This document shows, piece by piece, positions 6,723-11,221 of a stretch of DNA of 11,221 bases. Source of the DNA: an uncultured Lysobacteraceae bacterium. Lineage in GTDB: Bacteria > Pseudomonadota > Gammaproteobacteria > Xanthomonadales > Rhodanobacteraceae. The DNA is taken from NCBI GenBank assembly GCA_946482585.1, contig CAMLSI010000136.1, positions 1-11,221 on the forward strand. Reading direction: 5' to 3'. The notes beneath the pieces are model-generated. The model was not told the origin of the DNA, ran no database searches, and saw only the letters and a program-made list of their open reading frames with translations. Numbering within the stretch: position 1 is the first letter of the stretch; each line of letters starts with the position of its first letter. The translations under genes were made by a program, and so were the position numbers.

Positions 6723-7274
6723 TCAACCGGCCTCGGCGAGCACGGTCAGTTTCGCGTGTAGCGACACGCCGAGCGCCGGTGGCTCGAGCCGCACGCGGCA
6801 AGCGCGCTCGACCGTCGGTGCGAACTGTCTCAGCGCGCGCTCGTAGACGTGCCGCTTGAACATGACGACGTTCTGTGCCGGATACCAGAAGTCGACCCAG
6901 CGCCAGACGTCGAACTCGGGTTTCTCATTCGCGTCCAGGCGCAAGTGGCGCTCCTCGCCGAGAAAACGCAACAGAAACCAGACCTGCTTCTGGCCGATAC
7001 AGACAGGTCGCTCGTTGCGCCGCAGATAGCGCCGCGGCAGGCGGTAGCGCAGCCAGCCCGGAGTGACCGCCAGGACTTCGACGTGCTCGGGGAACAGGCC
7101 GGTTTCTTCCTGCAGTTCGCGGTACATTGCCTCGAGCGGCGTCTCGTCACTGCGCATGCCGCCCTGGGGAAACTGCCAGCCGTCGCGATTGATGCGGCGC
7201 GCCCAAAACAATCGACCGTCGTCCCGCAACAGGACTATGCCCACATTGGGCCTGTAGCCATCGGGATCGATCAC
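6723..7274 (-). CDS. rppH: RNA pyrophosphohydrolase RppH (Nudix)
   Basis: RppH removes pyrophosphate from the 5' end of triphosphorylated mRNA, making a monophosphate end that RNase E attacks; it therefore triggers decay. The protein has 183 residues, close to the usual 160-180. It opens [16 protein letters not shown], with GTG as start codon, and has WQFPQGG followed by the Nudix box ([21 protein letters not shown]), whose Glu residues bind Mg2+. The C-terminal [22 protein letters not shown] is typical of the family. The frame stays open to an ATG at 7448, but that codon lies in the anticodon of the opposite-strand tRNA gene and the extra 58 residues look like non-coding translation. GGAG seven bases before the GTG at 7274 settles the start. 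It lies upstream of bfd with 83 bases between them, which include the bfd promoter. Confidence 0.95.
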   Translation of the reverse strand: MIDPDGYRPNVGIVLLRDDGRLFWARRINRDGWQFPQGGMRSDETPLEAMYRELQEETGLFPEHVEVLAVTPGWLRYRLPRRYLRRNERPVCIGQKQVWFLLRFLGEERHLRLDANEKPEFDVWRWVDFWYPAQNVVMFKRHVYERALRQFAPTVERACRVRLEPPALGVSLHAKLTVLAEAG

Positions 7275-7281
7275 CGGTCGA

Positions 7282-7285
7282 CTCC
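7282..7285 (-). promoter_or_regulatory. Ribosome binding site deciding the GTG start of rppH
   Basis: GGAG on the minus strand, seven bases before GTG 7274, matching the point where RppH homology begins (IDPDGYRPN). It rejects the longer frame from 7448. Confidence 0.75.
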
Positions 7286-7317
7286 AGAAAATACGTGCTG
7301 GGACCGATTCTTCCACA

Positions 7318-7348
7318 GGCCGCGCGAGGCCAGCAAGGCGGCGCGGCC
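7318..7348. repeat. Inverted repeat between rppH and the tRNA promoter
   Basis: Arms GGCCGCGC (7318-7325) and GCGCGGCC (7341-7348) are separated by 15 bases. The right arm ends ten bases before the tRNA -35 box. It may be a regulatory dyad for either divergent unit, or a chance GC-rich match. No T-run follows. Confidence 0.3.
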
Positions 7349-7357
7349 ATATTCGGC

Positions 7358-7385
7358 TTGACACTCCCGAAACCGACGCTAAAAT
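7358..7385 (+). promoter_or_regulatory. Promoter of the tRNA-Met gene
   Basis: A perfect -35 TTGACA (7358-7363) and a -10 TAAAAT (7380-7385) are 16 bases apart. The following CCCCGCCC is a GC-rich discriminator of the kind found at stringently controlled stable-RNA promoters. Transcription would start near 7392, about 24 bases before the mature tRNA. It may also serve queD. Confidence 0.8.
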
Positions 7386-7415
7386 CCCCGCCCTTTCGGG
7401 CACAATCGCCCCAGT

Positions 7416-7492
7416 GGCTAGGTAGCTCAGCCGGTCAGAGCGCGGCACTCATAATGCTGAGGTCGGCGGTTCGATCCCGCCTCTAGCCACCA
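7416..7492 (+). tRNA. tRNA-Met (CAT), elongator type
   Basis: The 77 bases fold as a complete cloverleaf. The acceptor stem is GGCTAGG with TCTAGCC (last pair G-T), the D stem GCTC with GAGC, the anticodon stem CGGCA with TGCTG, and the T stem GGCGG with CCGCC around loop TTCGATC. The loop CTCATAA places CAT at 7450-7452. CCA is encoded in the DNA. It is very like the E. coli elongator tRNA-Met, and G1-C72 pairs, whereas the initiator has a mismatch there, so it is not fMet. tRNA-Ile2, whose CAT is modified to lysidine, shares the anticodon but is less alike overall. Confidence 0.93.
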
Positions 7493-7543
7493 CTCTTCTT
7501 TCTCAAAGCTCGCCGACCCGGCGAGTTCTCCTAGCAGCGCCGC

Positions 7544-7918
7544 ATGGATCTGTTCAAGACATTCCAGATCGAGGCAGCGCATCGCCTGCCCGCAGTGCCG
7601 GCTGGCCACAAGTGTTCGCGTGTCCACGGGCATTCGTTCCGTATCGAAATCCACGTTTCCGGACCGGTCGATCCGCATTTCGGCTGGGTCATGGACTTTG
7701 CCGACATCAAGCAGGCCTTCGCACCGGTCTTCGACGCGCTGGATCATCGCTACCTCAACGATGTGGCCGGACTCGAGAATCCGACCAGCGAAAACCTCGC
7801 CGCATGGATCTGGTCGCAGCTCGAATCGGCGCTGCCGTTGCTGAGTCGGGTCGTGGTTCACGAAACCTGTACCTCGGGTTGCAGCTATTCCGGCCCGAAG
7901 CAGCCCACAGAGCGATAG
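7544..7918 (+). CDS. queD: 6-carboxy-5,6,7,8-tetrahydropterin synthase QueD
   Basis: QueD turns dihydroneopterin triphosphate into 6-carboxytetrahydropterin, the second step toward preQ0 and the tRNA base queuosine. The 124-residue protein has the family length. His13 (FQIEAAHRL), His28 and His30 (CSRVHGH) are the zinc ligands, and Cys24 is the catalytic cysteine. [11 protein letters not shown] (46-56), LDHRYLND (66-73, His68), PTSENLA (80-86) and [10 protein letters not shown] (106-115, Glu107) complete the signature. The ATG at 7544 is the only start that keeps the N-terminal F.IEAAH motif at the normal distance; its Shine-Dalgarno sequence is weak. It begins 51 bases after the tRNA with no terminator between, so read-through from the tRNA promoter is possible. 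A secreted protein gene follows at 33 bases. Confidence 0.95.
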   Translation: MDLFKTFQIEAAHRLPAVPAGHKCSRVHGHSFRIEIHVSGPVDPHFGWVMDFADIKQAFAPVFDALDHRYLNDVAGLENPTSENLAAWIWSQLESALPLLSRVVVHETCTSGCSYSGPKQPTER

Positions 7919-7950
7919 ACTGCGCACACTGCTCCAAGGGGACGGTGCGC

Positions 7951-8526
7951 ATGCGTGCCTTACGTGGATTTGCACTGCTGTTGTCGCTGCTCGCTTCGAG
8001 CGCCGACGCCGCCACCGTGGCCGGCCACGAATTCGCCGATCGAATGAACGTTCCCGGCGTAGGCAACAACCTGCGACTGTCGGGCGCCGCCGTGCTCGAT
8101 CGCAATTTCGTGCCTTTCTACGCGGCGGCACTTTACTTGCCCACGTCCGTGCGCAACCTCGAGCAGCTGCAGTCGGGGTTGAGTCCCTATCGGATGATCA
8201 TCGTCTGGCAGATCCCCCTCCTCGATGAAGCCCATGTCGCTGAATACTGGCGCAAGGCCTTCGCCGACGCAGCCGGACCGGATCGCCTGGGCCGCATCAA
8301 GCTGGGTGTCGATCGCTTCGTCGAAATTTTTGGCGCTGCGCGTCACGGCCAGGTCATTCTGTTCGACTACATTCCGGACGCGGGCATGCGCGTCTTCGTC
8401 GACGACAAGCCGGCCGGCCAGCTCCCCGGCGTGGAATTCAACATGGTCTTGCTGTCGATCTGGCTCGGCGACAAGGCGCCGCGCGACTTCCGCACCGCCC
8501 TCTCGGCCGGACTCACACCCAATTGA
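7951..8526 (+). CDS. Secreted chalcone isomerase-like protein
   Basis: The 191-residue product has a signal peptide (MRALRGFALLLSLLASSADA), with probable cleavage after Ala20. The mature part contains AGHEFADRM, then NNLRLSGAAVLDRNFVPFYAAALYLP, a pattern of the bacterial chalcone-isomerase-like family (CHI-fold, fatty-acid-binding relatives). It ends with VFVDDKPAGQLPGVEFNMVLLSIWLGDKAPRDFRTAL. Bacteria do not make chalcones this way, so true isomerase activity is not implied; a periplasmic lipid or small-ligand role is a guess. The ATG at 7951 is preceded by AGGGG nine bases away. A GTG at 7945, two codons earlier, is a possible alternative but lies only three bases from that site. The frame stays open upstream through queD, which is an out-of-frame extension. 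It may share a transcript with queD. Confidence 0.8.
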   Translation: MRALRGFALLLSLLASSADAATVAGHEFADRMNVPGVGNNLRLSGAAVLDRNFVPFYAAALYLPTSVRNLEQLQSGLSPYRMIIVWQIPLLDEAHVAEYWRKAFADAAGPDRLGRIKLGVDRFVEIFGAARHGQVILFDYIPDAGMRVFVDDKPAGQLPGVEFNMVLLSIWLGDKAPRDFRTALSAGLTPN

Positions 8527-8579
8527 CGCGGCGCGGAATATATTAGCCGATCGGAATATCCAGATAATTCAGTTAGTTG

Positions 8580-8595
8580 TAGTGAAGCCTCACTA
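8580..8595. promoter_or_regulatory. Inverted repeat TAGTGA-N4-TCACTA
   Basis: A perfect six-base-arm dyad around AGCC, lying 54 bases after the CHI-like gene and upstream of the phasin promoter. There is no T-run, so it is more likely an operator than a terminator. It is the first of three dyads in this gap. Confidence 0.4.
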
Positions 8596-8606
8596 GCTGA
8601 ACAAAG

Positions 8607-8619
8607 AATCTCGCAGATT
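8607..8619. promoter_or_regulatory. Inverted repeat AATCT-N3-AGATT
   Basis: A perfect five-base-arm dyad around CGC, three bases before the PhaR-like box and five before the phasin -35. The short arms make chance possible; the interest lies in the clustering. Confidence 0.3.
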
Positions 8620-8621
8620 TC

Positions 8622-8636
8622 TGTTGCATCGCAACA
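8622..8636. promoter_or_regulatory. PhaR/PhbF-like operator at the phasin promoter
   Basis: TGTTGC-ATC-GCAACA is a perfect 15-base dyad. It fits the pattern TG[N]TGC[N]3GCAA, which I recall as the conserved site of PhbF (PhaR), the PHB-responsive repressor of Herbaspirillum. It overlaps the -35 box TTGCAT (8624-8629), as a repressor site should. The regulator gene is not in the window. Confidence 0.6.
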
Positions 8637-8652
8637 AAAACCCGATTAGAGT
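8624..8652 (+). promoter_or_regulatory. Candidate phasin promoter
   Basis: TTGCAT (8624-8629) and TAGAGT (8647-8652) are 17 bases apart. Transcription would start near 8659, giving a leader of about 34 bases. The hexamers are imperfect, but the position next to the phasin start and the overlap with the PhaR-like dyad support it. Confidence 0.5.
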
Positions 8653-8692
8653 GCGTCCCGTCATCCCCCAAACGCCTGACGAGGGCAAGCCA

Positions 8693-9091
8693 ATGATCGA
8701 GCAGTACAACAACCAGGTGCTGGCTTTCAGCAAGAGCTTTGCCGAAGCCGCGTTCAAGGTGCAGGGCCTGGCTCTGCAGAACTTCGAAAAGATTGCCGAC
8801 CTGCAGCTGAAGGCTTTCGAGAACCGCGCCAACGCCACCGCCGCGTTCGTGACCGAAGCGCTCGAAGTTCGCGATTTCGACGGCCTCAAGGCCATCTGGC
8901 CGAAGGGTGTCACCCTGGCCAAGGAATCGGCCGAAAAGGCCTACGCGACCAGCCAGGAAGTGTTCGGCATCTCCGTCAAGACCAGCGAAGCGCTGGGCGA
9001 ACTGGCCAAGACCAACTTCGCCGCCACGAACGAAACCATCAAGAGCAACGTGGATTCGTTCAAGAAAGCCGCTACCGCTGCCGTCAAGTAA
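8693..9091 (+). CDS. Phasin family protein (PHA granule-associated)
   Basis: Phasins coat intracellular polyhydroxyalkanoate granules and control their number and size. The 132-residue protein is short, Ala/Lys/Glu-rich and almost wholly helical. It starts MIEQYNNQVLAFSKSFAEAAFKVQGLALQNFEKIADLQL and carries NRANATAAFVTEALEVRDFDGLKAIWPKG, a phasin pattern. There is no signal peptide or membrane helix. GAGG at 8681-8684 is eight bases from the ATG at 8693; an in-frame codon at 8624 would start inside the promoter. Codon use is strongly biased to C-ending codons (AAG, GAA, GCC), which suggests high expression. A strong terminator follows. A PhaR-like operator upstream links expression to polymer accumulation. 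No PHA synthase gene is in the window, so a role in PHA is inferred from the family. Confidence 0.9.
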   Translation: MIEQYNNQVLAFSKSFAEAAFKVQGLALQNFEKIADLQLKAFENRANATAAFVTEALEVRDFDGLKAIWPKGVTLAKESAEKAYATSQEVFGISVKTSEALGELAKTNFAATNETIKSNVDSFKKAATAAVK

Positions 9092-9197
9092 GCAACAGCG
9101 GCAAGAGCATCAAGCCGCGCTACGGCGACCCTCCCCCTCCCCGTAGCCGTAGCGCCGCTTTGGACCGGATGACGCAAGTCATCCGGTCTTTTTCTTT
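9092..9197 (+). ncRNA. Phasin 3' UTR, candidate 3'-derived small RNA
   Basis: The 106 bases after the phasin stop hold two hairpins. In the first, GCTACGG (9119-9125) pairs with CCGTAGC (9141-9147) around a 15-base loop CGACCCTCCCCCTCC. An alternative nine-base stem pairs 9117-9125 with 9147-9155. The C-rich loop is complementary to Shine-Dalgarno sequences. The second is the intrinsic terminator, whose U-tail suits Hfq. No reading frame is evident. Processing from the phasin mRNA, or an internal promoter, is inferred; it could also be an ordinary 3' UTR. Confidence 0.35.
9163..9197 (+). terminator. Intrinsic terminator of the phasin transcript
   Basis: A perfect 11-bp stem (GACCGGATGAC with GTCATCCGGTC) closes a GCAA tetraloop and is followed by TTTTTCTTT. 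The minus strand lacks a T-run, so it ends + strand transcripts only. It stops five bases before the convergent MAPEG gene. Confidence 0.93.
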
Positions 9198-9202
9198 GCG
9201 AA

Positions 9203-9592
9203 TCAGGCCATCGCCGCCACGACGAAAAGGCCGATCGTGCAGCCCAATCCAAGAAACCAGGTCAGGCTCCGCAACGGCGGTCTGTCGGCCAGATAGAACG
9301 CGCCATAGACCAGTCGCAGCACGATGAACGCGACGGCGAGCAGATCGATCCAGTTCTGCGGCGCATGCACGAATTGCGCGACGAGCACGGCCGCAGCGAA
9401 CGGCGGAAACGCCTCGATACCATTCAGATGCGCCCAGTGCGCGCGCGCGCGATAACCACTGAGTTCCGCCTGGTAGACCCGCGGCTGGCGATTGAGCCGG
9501 CGCATGCCGGCTTCATGGCCGTACTTGGCGATCACCGTGAACGCGAGCGGCAGCAGCGCCGCGACCAGAATGCACCACAATCCAATCGTCAT
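9203..9592 (-). CDS. MAPEG family membrane protein
   Basis: This is a 129-residue integral membrane protein of the MAPEG superfamily, whose eukaryotic members are microsomal glutathione transferases and eicosanoid enzymes. Four hydrophobic helices are visible at about 4-22, 58-74, 80-100 and 107-128. The family signature lies between the first two: RARAHWAHLNGIEAFPPFAA (about 48-67), matching the usual RA..AH.N..E..P.F pattern. Bacterial short MAPEG proteins mostly have no known substrate, so glutathione transfer is only a possibility. The ATG at 9592 has GAGGAG six bases upstream (9599-9604); the frame stays open to 9883 through the STAS gene but without sense there. It follows the STAS gene by 64 bases on the same strand. 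Its 3' end meets the phasin terminator, and no terminator of its own is seen. Confidence 0.87.
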   Translation of the reverse strand: MTIGLWCILVAALLPLAFTVIAKYGHEAGMRRLNRQPRVYQAELSGYRARAHWAHLNGIEAFPPFAAAVLVAQFVHAPQNWIDLLAVAFIVLRLVYGAFYLADRPPLRSLTWFLGLGCTIGLFVVAAMA

Positions 9593-9656
9593 GCACGACT
9601 CCTCTCGCACGTCGTCATAGTGAACCCCGACGCGAGCGCGGGGCGTGTGCCGCGGA

Positions 9657-10268
9657 TTACTTTGGGCCGAGCAGCCGACGCAGTTTGCTGCCCAACCCCT
9701 CGTCTCCGCCCGAATCCGGTTCGGTGTCGCGCTCGGGTTCGCGCGACGGTGGCAGCGGTGTCGGCGCGCGCGGCTGGCGCGGCACCTCCGGCTGCCCCGG
9801 CGGCGCCTTCGCATCGAGCAAACGCGCCGCGGCGTCGCCGAGCTCGGTTGCCTCGCCACCGGACGGAACGATCGTATCGGCACCGACGAGTCGCGTCGCC
9901 GCCTGCAGCAGCGCCGGGTCTACGCCGATCGCCGGGTGAGCGGCCAACGCCGCCGCCCGGTTCGGGTAGGTCGGAATCTGCTGCGGCAAGCCCTCTTTGA
10001 AAACAGCTTGGAGCGCAGGCGGCACGCCGCCGAGACGTACCGATCCTTTCGCCCGCGCGACGCGCGACGCAAATGCCGCGAGGGATTTCAGACCGGTGCT
10101 CGACGCGTAGATCAGGCCGGCCACGTCGACGACGAAATGTCGCGCGCCCTGTGCTTCGAGTTCCTGCAACCCCAGCTCGAGATCGACCGCACCATCGGCG
10201 TCGAGGCGCCCGCCCAGCGCAACGATATGCACCTGTCCCTGTTGACCGCAGGCGAGCTCGATGGCCAT
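9657..10268 (-). CDS. STAS-domain protein with a disordered Pro-rich tail
   Basis: Residues 1-105 of this 203-residue protein match the STAS (anti-sigma-factor antagonist) fold. The strand HFVVDVAGLIYASSTGLKSL (44-63) carries the phospho-acceptor position Ser57 of SpoIIAA-like proteins, and the start is VHIVALGGRLDADGAVDLE. STAS proteins usually bind an anti-sigma kinase or other partner and are switched off by Ser phosphorylation. After residue 105 the sequence is Ala-rich (NRAAALAAHPAIGVDPALL), then Pro/Arg/Asp-rich and probably disordered, ending KLRRLLGPK. The ATG at 10268 is three bases after the FHA gene stop, with GAGGG seven bases upstream inside the FHA gene. This tight spacing shows an operon and probably shared function. 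No anti-sigma or sigma gene is in the window, so the partner is unknown. Confidence 0.85.
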   Translation of the reverse strand: MAIELACGQQGQVHIVALGGRLDADGAVDLELGLQELEAQGARHFVVDVAGLIYASSTGLKSLAAFASRVARAKGSVRLGGVPPALQAVFKEGLPQQIPTYPNRAAALAAHPAIGVDPALLQAATRLVGADTIVPSGGEATELGDAAARLLDAKAPPGQPEVPRQPRAPTPLPPSREPERDTEPDSGGDEGLGSKLRRLLGPK

Positions 10269-10271
10269 GAC

Positions 10272-11221
10272 TCAGCCCTCGCGGAACACCCAGCGCGCAG
10301 CACCGATCTGGATGACGTCCTGATCGCGCAGCAGACGCTCGCGGATCTTCTCGGCGTTGACGCGCGTACCGTGCGGCGACCCCAGATCGACGACCGTATA
10401 ACCGGCCATGCTCACCGTGAGCTGCGCATGCTTGGGATCGACGCCGGGACCGCCGACGCGCACGTCGCTGTTCGCATCGGCGCCGATGCTGATCGCGTTG
10501 AGGTTGAGCACGACACTGTTCTTGCCGGCCTCGGGGTTCTGCGGTACGAGACGCGCGGCGCGCACGACCACCGTCGCGCCGGAAGCGGCTGCCGGAGCCG
10601 CACTGTTGCGCGTCGGCAGCGGAATGTCTAGCACGGGCATCATCTGCGTTTCACTCGGCGGACGAGTTGCCTTTGCGGTTTGAGCGGGGACTGGCGGGGC
10701 CGGAGGAACCGGGGCAGCCGGCGTCGGCGGTAGCGGCGGCATTGCCGAGAACACCTGGGTCTGATCGCCCACGGGTTCGGTTTCCAGGGTACGGAACCCG
10801 CCCGGCACGGTCGGTGCGGCGGGCGGCGGCGATGGTGGTGGCGCCGCGGCCGGAGCGACTGTCGGCGGTACCGCCGACGTGGCGAGTTGCAGCTCGGCTT
10901 CGGAGTGAAACGCTTCGACGAAGCTCGCCCTCAGCTCCTTGGCGCGCGCGAGCGCCTCGGCGCGCGCGGCGAGCTCGGTTTCCAGATCGGCGATACGGCG
11001 CTTGAACTCGGCCTCGTCGAACTCGCCGAGCTGATGGCGCAATTCGATTTCCTGACGGTCGAGCGTGAGCGCCTCGTGGTCACCGGCGTAGCGATCGAGC
11101 AGCGCCGACAGTTCGTGGAACTGAATGCGGGCCTGCTGCTTCAGCGGCGCCGCCTTCTGTTCGAGTTCGCGATTGCGCGTCTCGTAGTCGCCGCGCACGC
11201 GCAGATAGACCGGCTCGGCGA
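10272..11221 (-). CDS. FHA-domain protein with coiled coil (5' end outside the window)
   Basis: The visible part is open to the window edge, so the true start lies beyond it; the GTG at 11196-11198 is not needed as start. Reading inward, a long charged helix or coiled coil (codons to about 10900, EFKRRIADLETELAARAEAL) is followed by a Pro/Ala-rich linker (about 10860-10565). A C-terminal FHA domain (about 10562-10275) follows. The FHA part has ISIGADANSDVRV, DPKHAQL and DLGSPHGTRVNAEKI, with the fold-defining HA and GT.VN kept. However, the Arg of the GR motif is Ala and the SxxH Ser is replaced, so phosphothreonine binding is doubtful. The C-terminal VIQIGAARWVFREG is typical. No membrane helix is visible in this part. 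It overlaps no other gene; the STAS gene starts three bases after its stop codon. A scaffolding role is the best guess. Confidence 0.83.
   Translation of the reverse strand, partial: AEPVYLRVRGDYETRNRELEQKAAPLKQQARIQFHELSALLDRYAGDHEALTLDRQEIELRHQLGEFDEAEFKRRIADLETELAARAEALARAKELRASFVEAFHSEAELQLATSAVPPTVAPAAAPPPSPPPAAPTVPGGFRTLETEPVGDQTQVFSAMPPLPPTPAAPVPPAPPVPAQTAKATRPPSETQMMPVLDIPLPTRNSAAPAAASGATVVVRAARLVPQNPEAGKNSVVLNLNAISIGADANSDVRVGGPGVDPKHAQLTVSMAGYTVVDLGSPHGTRVNAEKIRERLLRDQDVIQIGAARWVFREG

Noticed and set aside
7275..7448. N-terminal extension of rppH to an ATG at 7448
   Set aside because: That ATG is the complement of the tRNA anticodon. The extension has no family similarity, while the GTG at 7274 has a good ribosome site.
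8523..8544. TTGACG followed by TATATT after the CHI-like gene as a promoter
   Set aside because: The hexamers are only ten bases apart, too close for sigma-70; the promoter at 8624-8652 has normal spacing.
1..11221. CRISPR arrays, insertion sequences, phage or toxin-antitoxin genes
   Set aside because: No regularly spaced repeats, transposase or integrase motifs, terminal repeats or small toxin-antitoxin pairs were seen on either strand.

Overview
The window is about 65% GC and densely packed with intact genes. It looks like chromosomal DNA of a free-living proteobacterium. The mix of hemJ, bacterioferritin with its ferredoxin, rppH, a short phasin, a secreted chalcone-isomerase-like protein, a MAPEG protein and an elongator tRNA-Met fits a gammaproteobacterium of the Xanthomonadales/Lysobacterales type best. 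A betaproteobacterium cannot be excluded from sequence alone. No insertion sequence, phage gene, CRISPR array or other mobile element was seen.

Region 1 (1-5797, + strand) holds hemJ (protoporphyrinogen oxidase) and a two-gene signalling unit. The first signalling gene encodes an 884-residue protein with a pseudo-Hpt, a pseudo-receiver, one intact receiver, a degenerate GGDEF and a degenerate EAL domain. The second encodes an 819-residue membrane hybrid histidine kinase with HisKA, HATPase, a pseudo-receiver, a true receiver and Hpt. The likely logic is a His-Asp-His-Asp relay ending on the single intact receiver of the upstream protein. The output of that protein appears to be binding (c-di-GMP or protein) rather than catalysis. 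A long hairpin closes the unit.

Region 2 (5805-7274, - strand) holds rppH (mRNA 5' pyrophosphohydrolase), bfd (2Fe-2S ferredoxin that releases iron from bacterioferritin) and bfr (bacterioferritin). Both iron genes have readable promoters, and these share a decamer placed differently relative to the -35 and -10 boxes, which suggests opposite regulation by one iron-responsive factor.

Region 3 (7318-9197, + strand) starts with a strong promoter and elongator tRNA-Met(CAT), then queD, a secreted CHI-like protein and a phasin. The phasin promoter region carries three closely spaced dyads. The last overlaps the -35 box and matches the PhaR/PhbF box known from PHB regulation. The phasin 3' UTR ends in an excellent intrinsic terminator and contains a hairpin with a C-rich, anti-Shine-Dalgarno-like loop, so it is a candidate 3'-UTR-derived small RNA.

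Region 4 (9203-11221, - strand) holds a partial FHA-domain gene (5' end outside the window), a STAS-domain gene three bases downstream, and a MAPEG membrane protein. The FHA domain lacks the usual phosphothreonine-binding residues, so the FHA-STAS pair looks like a regulatory or scaffolding module of unknown target.

The most interesting items are the non-catalytic relay-controlled GGDEF/EAL protein, the bfr/bfd promoter arrangement, the PhaR-like operator at the phasin gene, and the candidate small RNA in the phasin 3' UTR.
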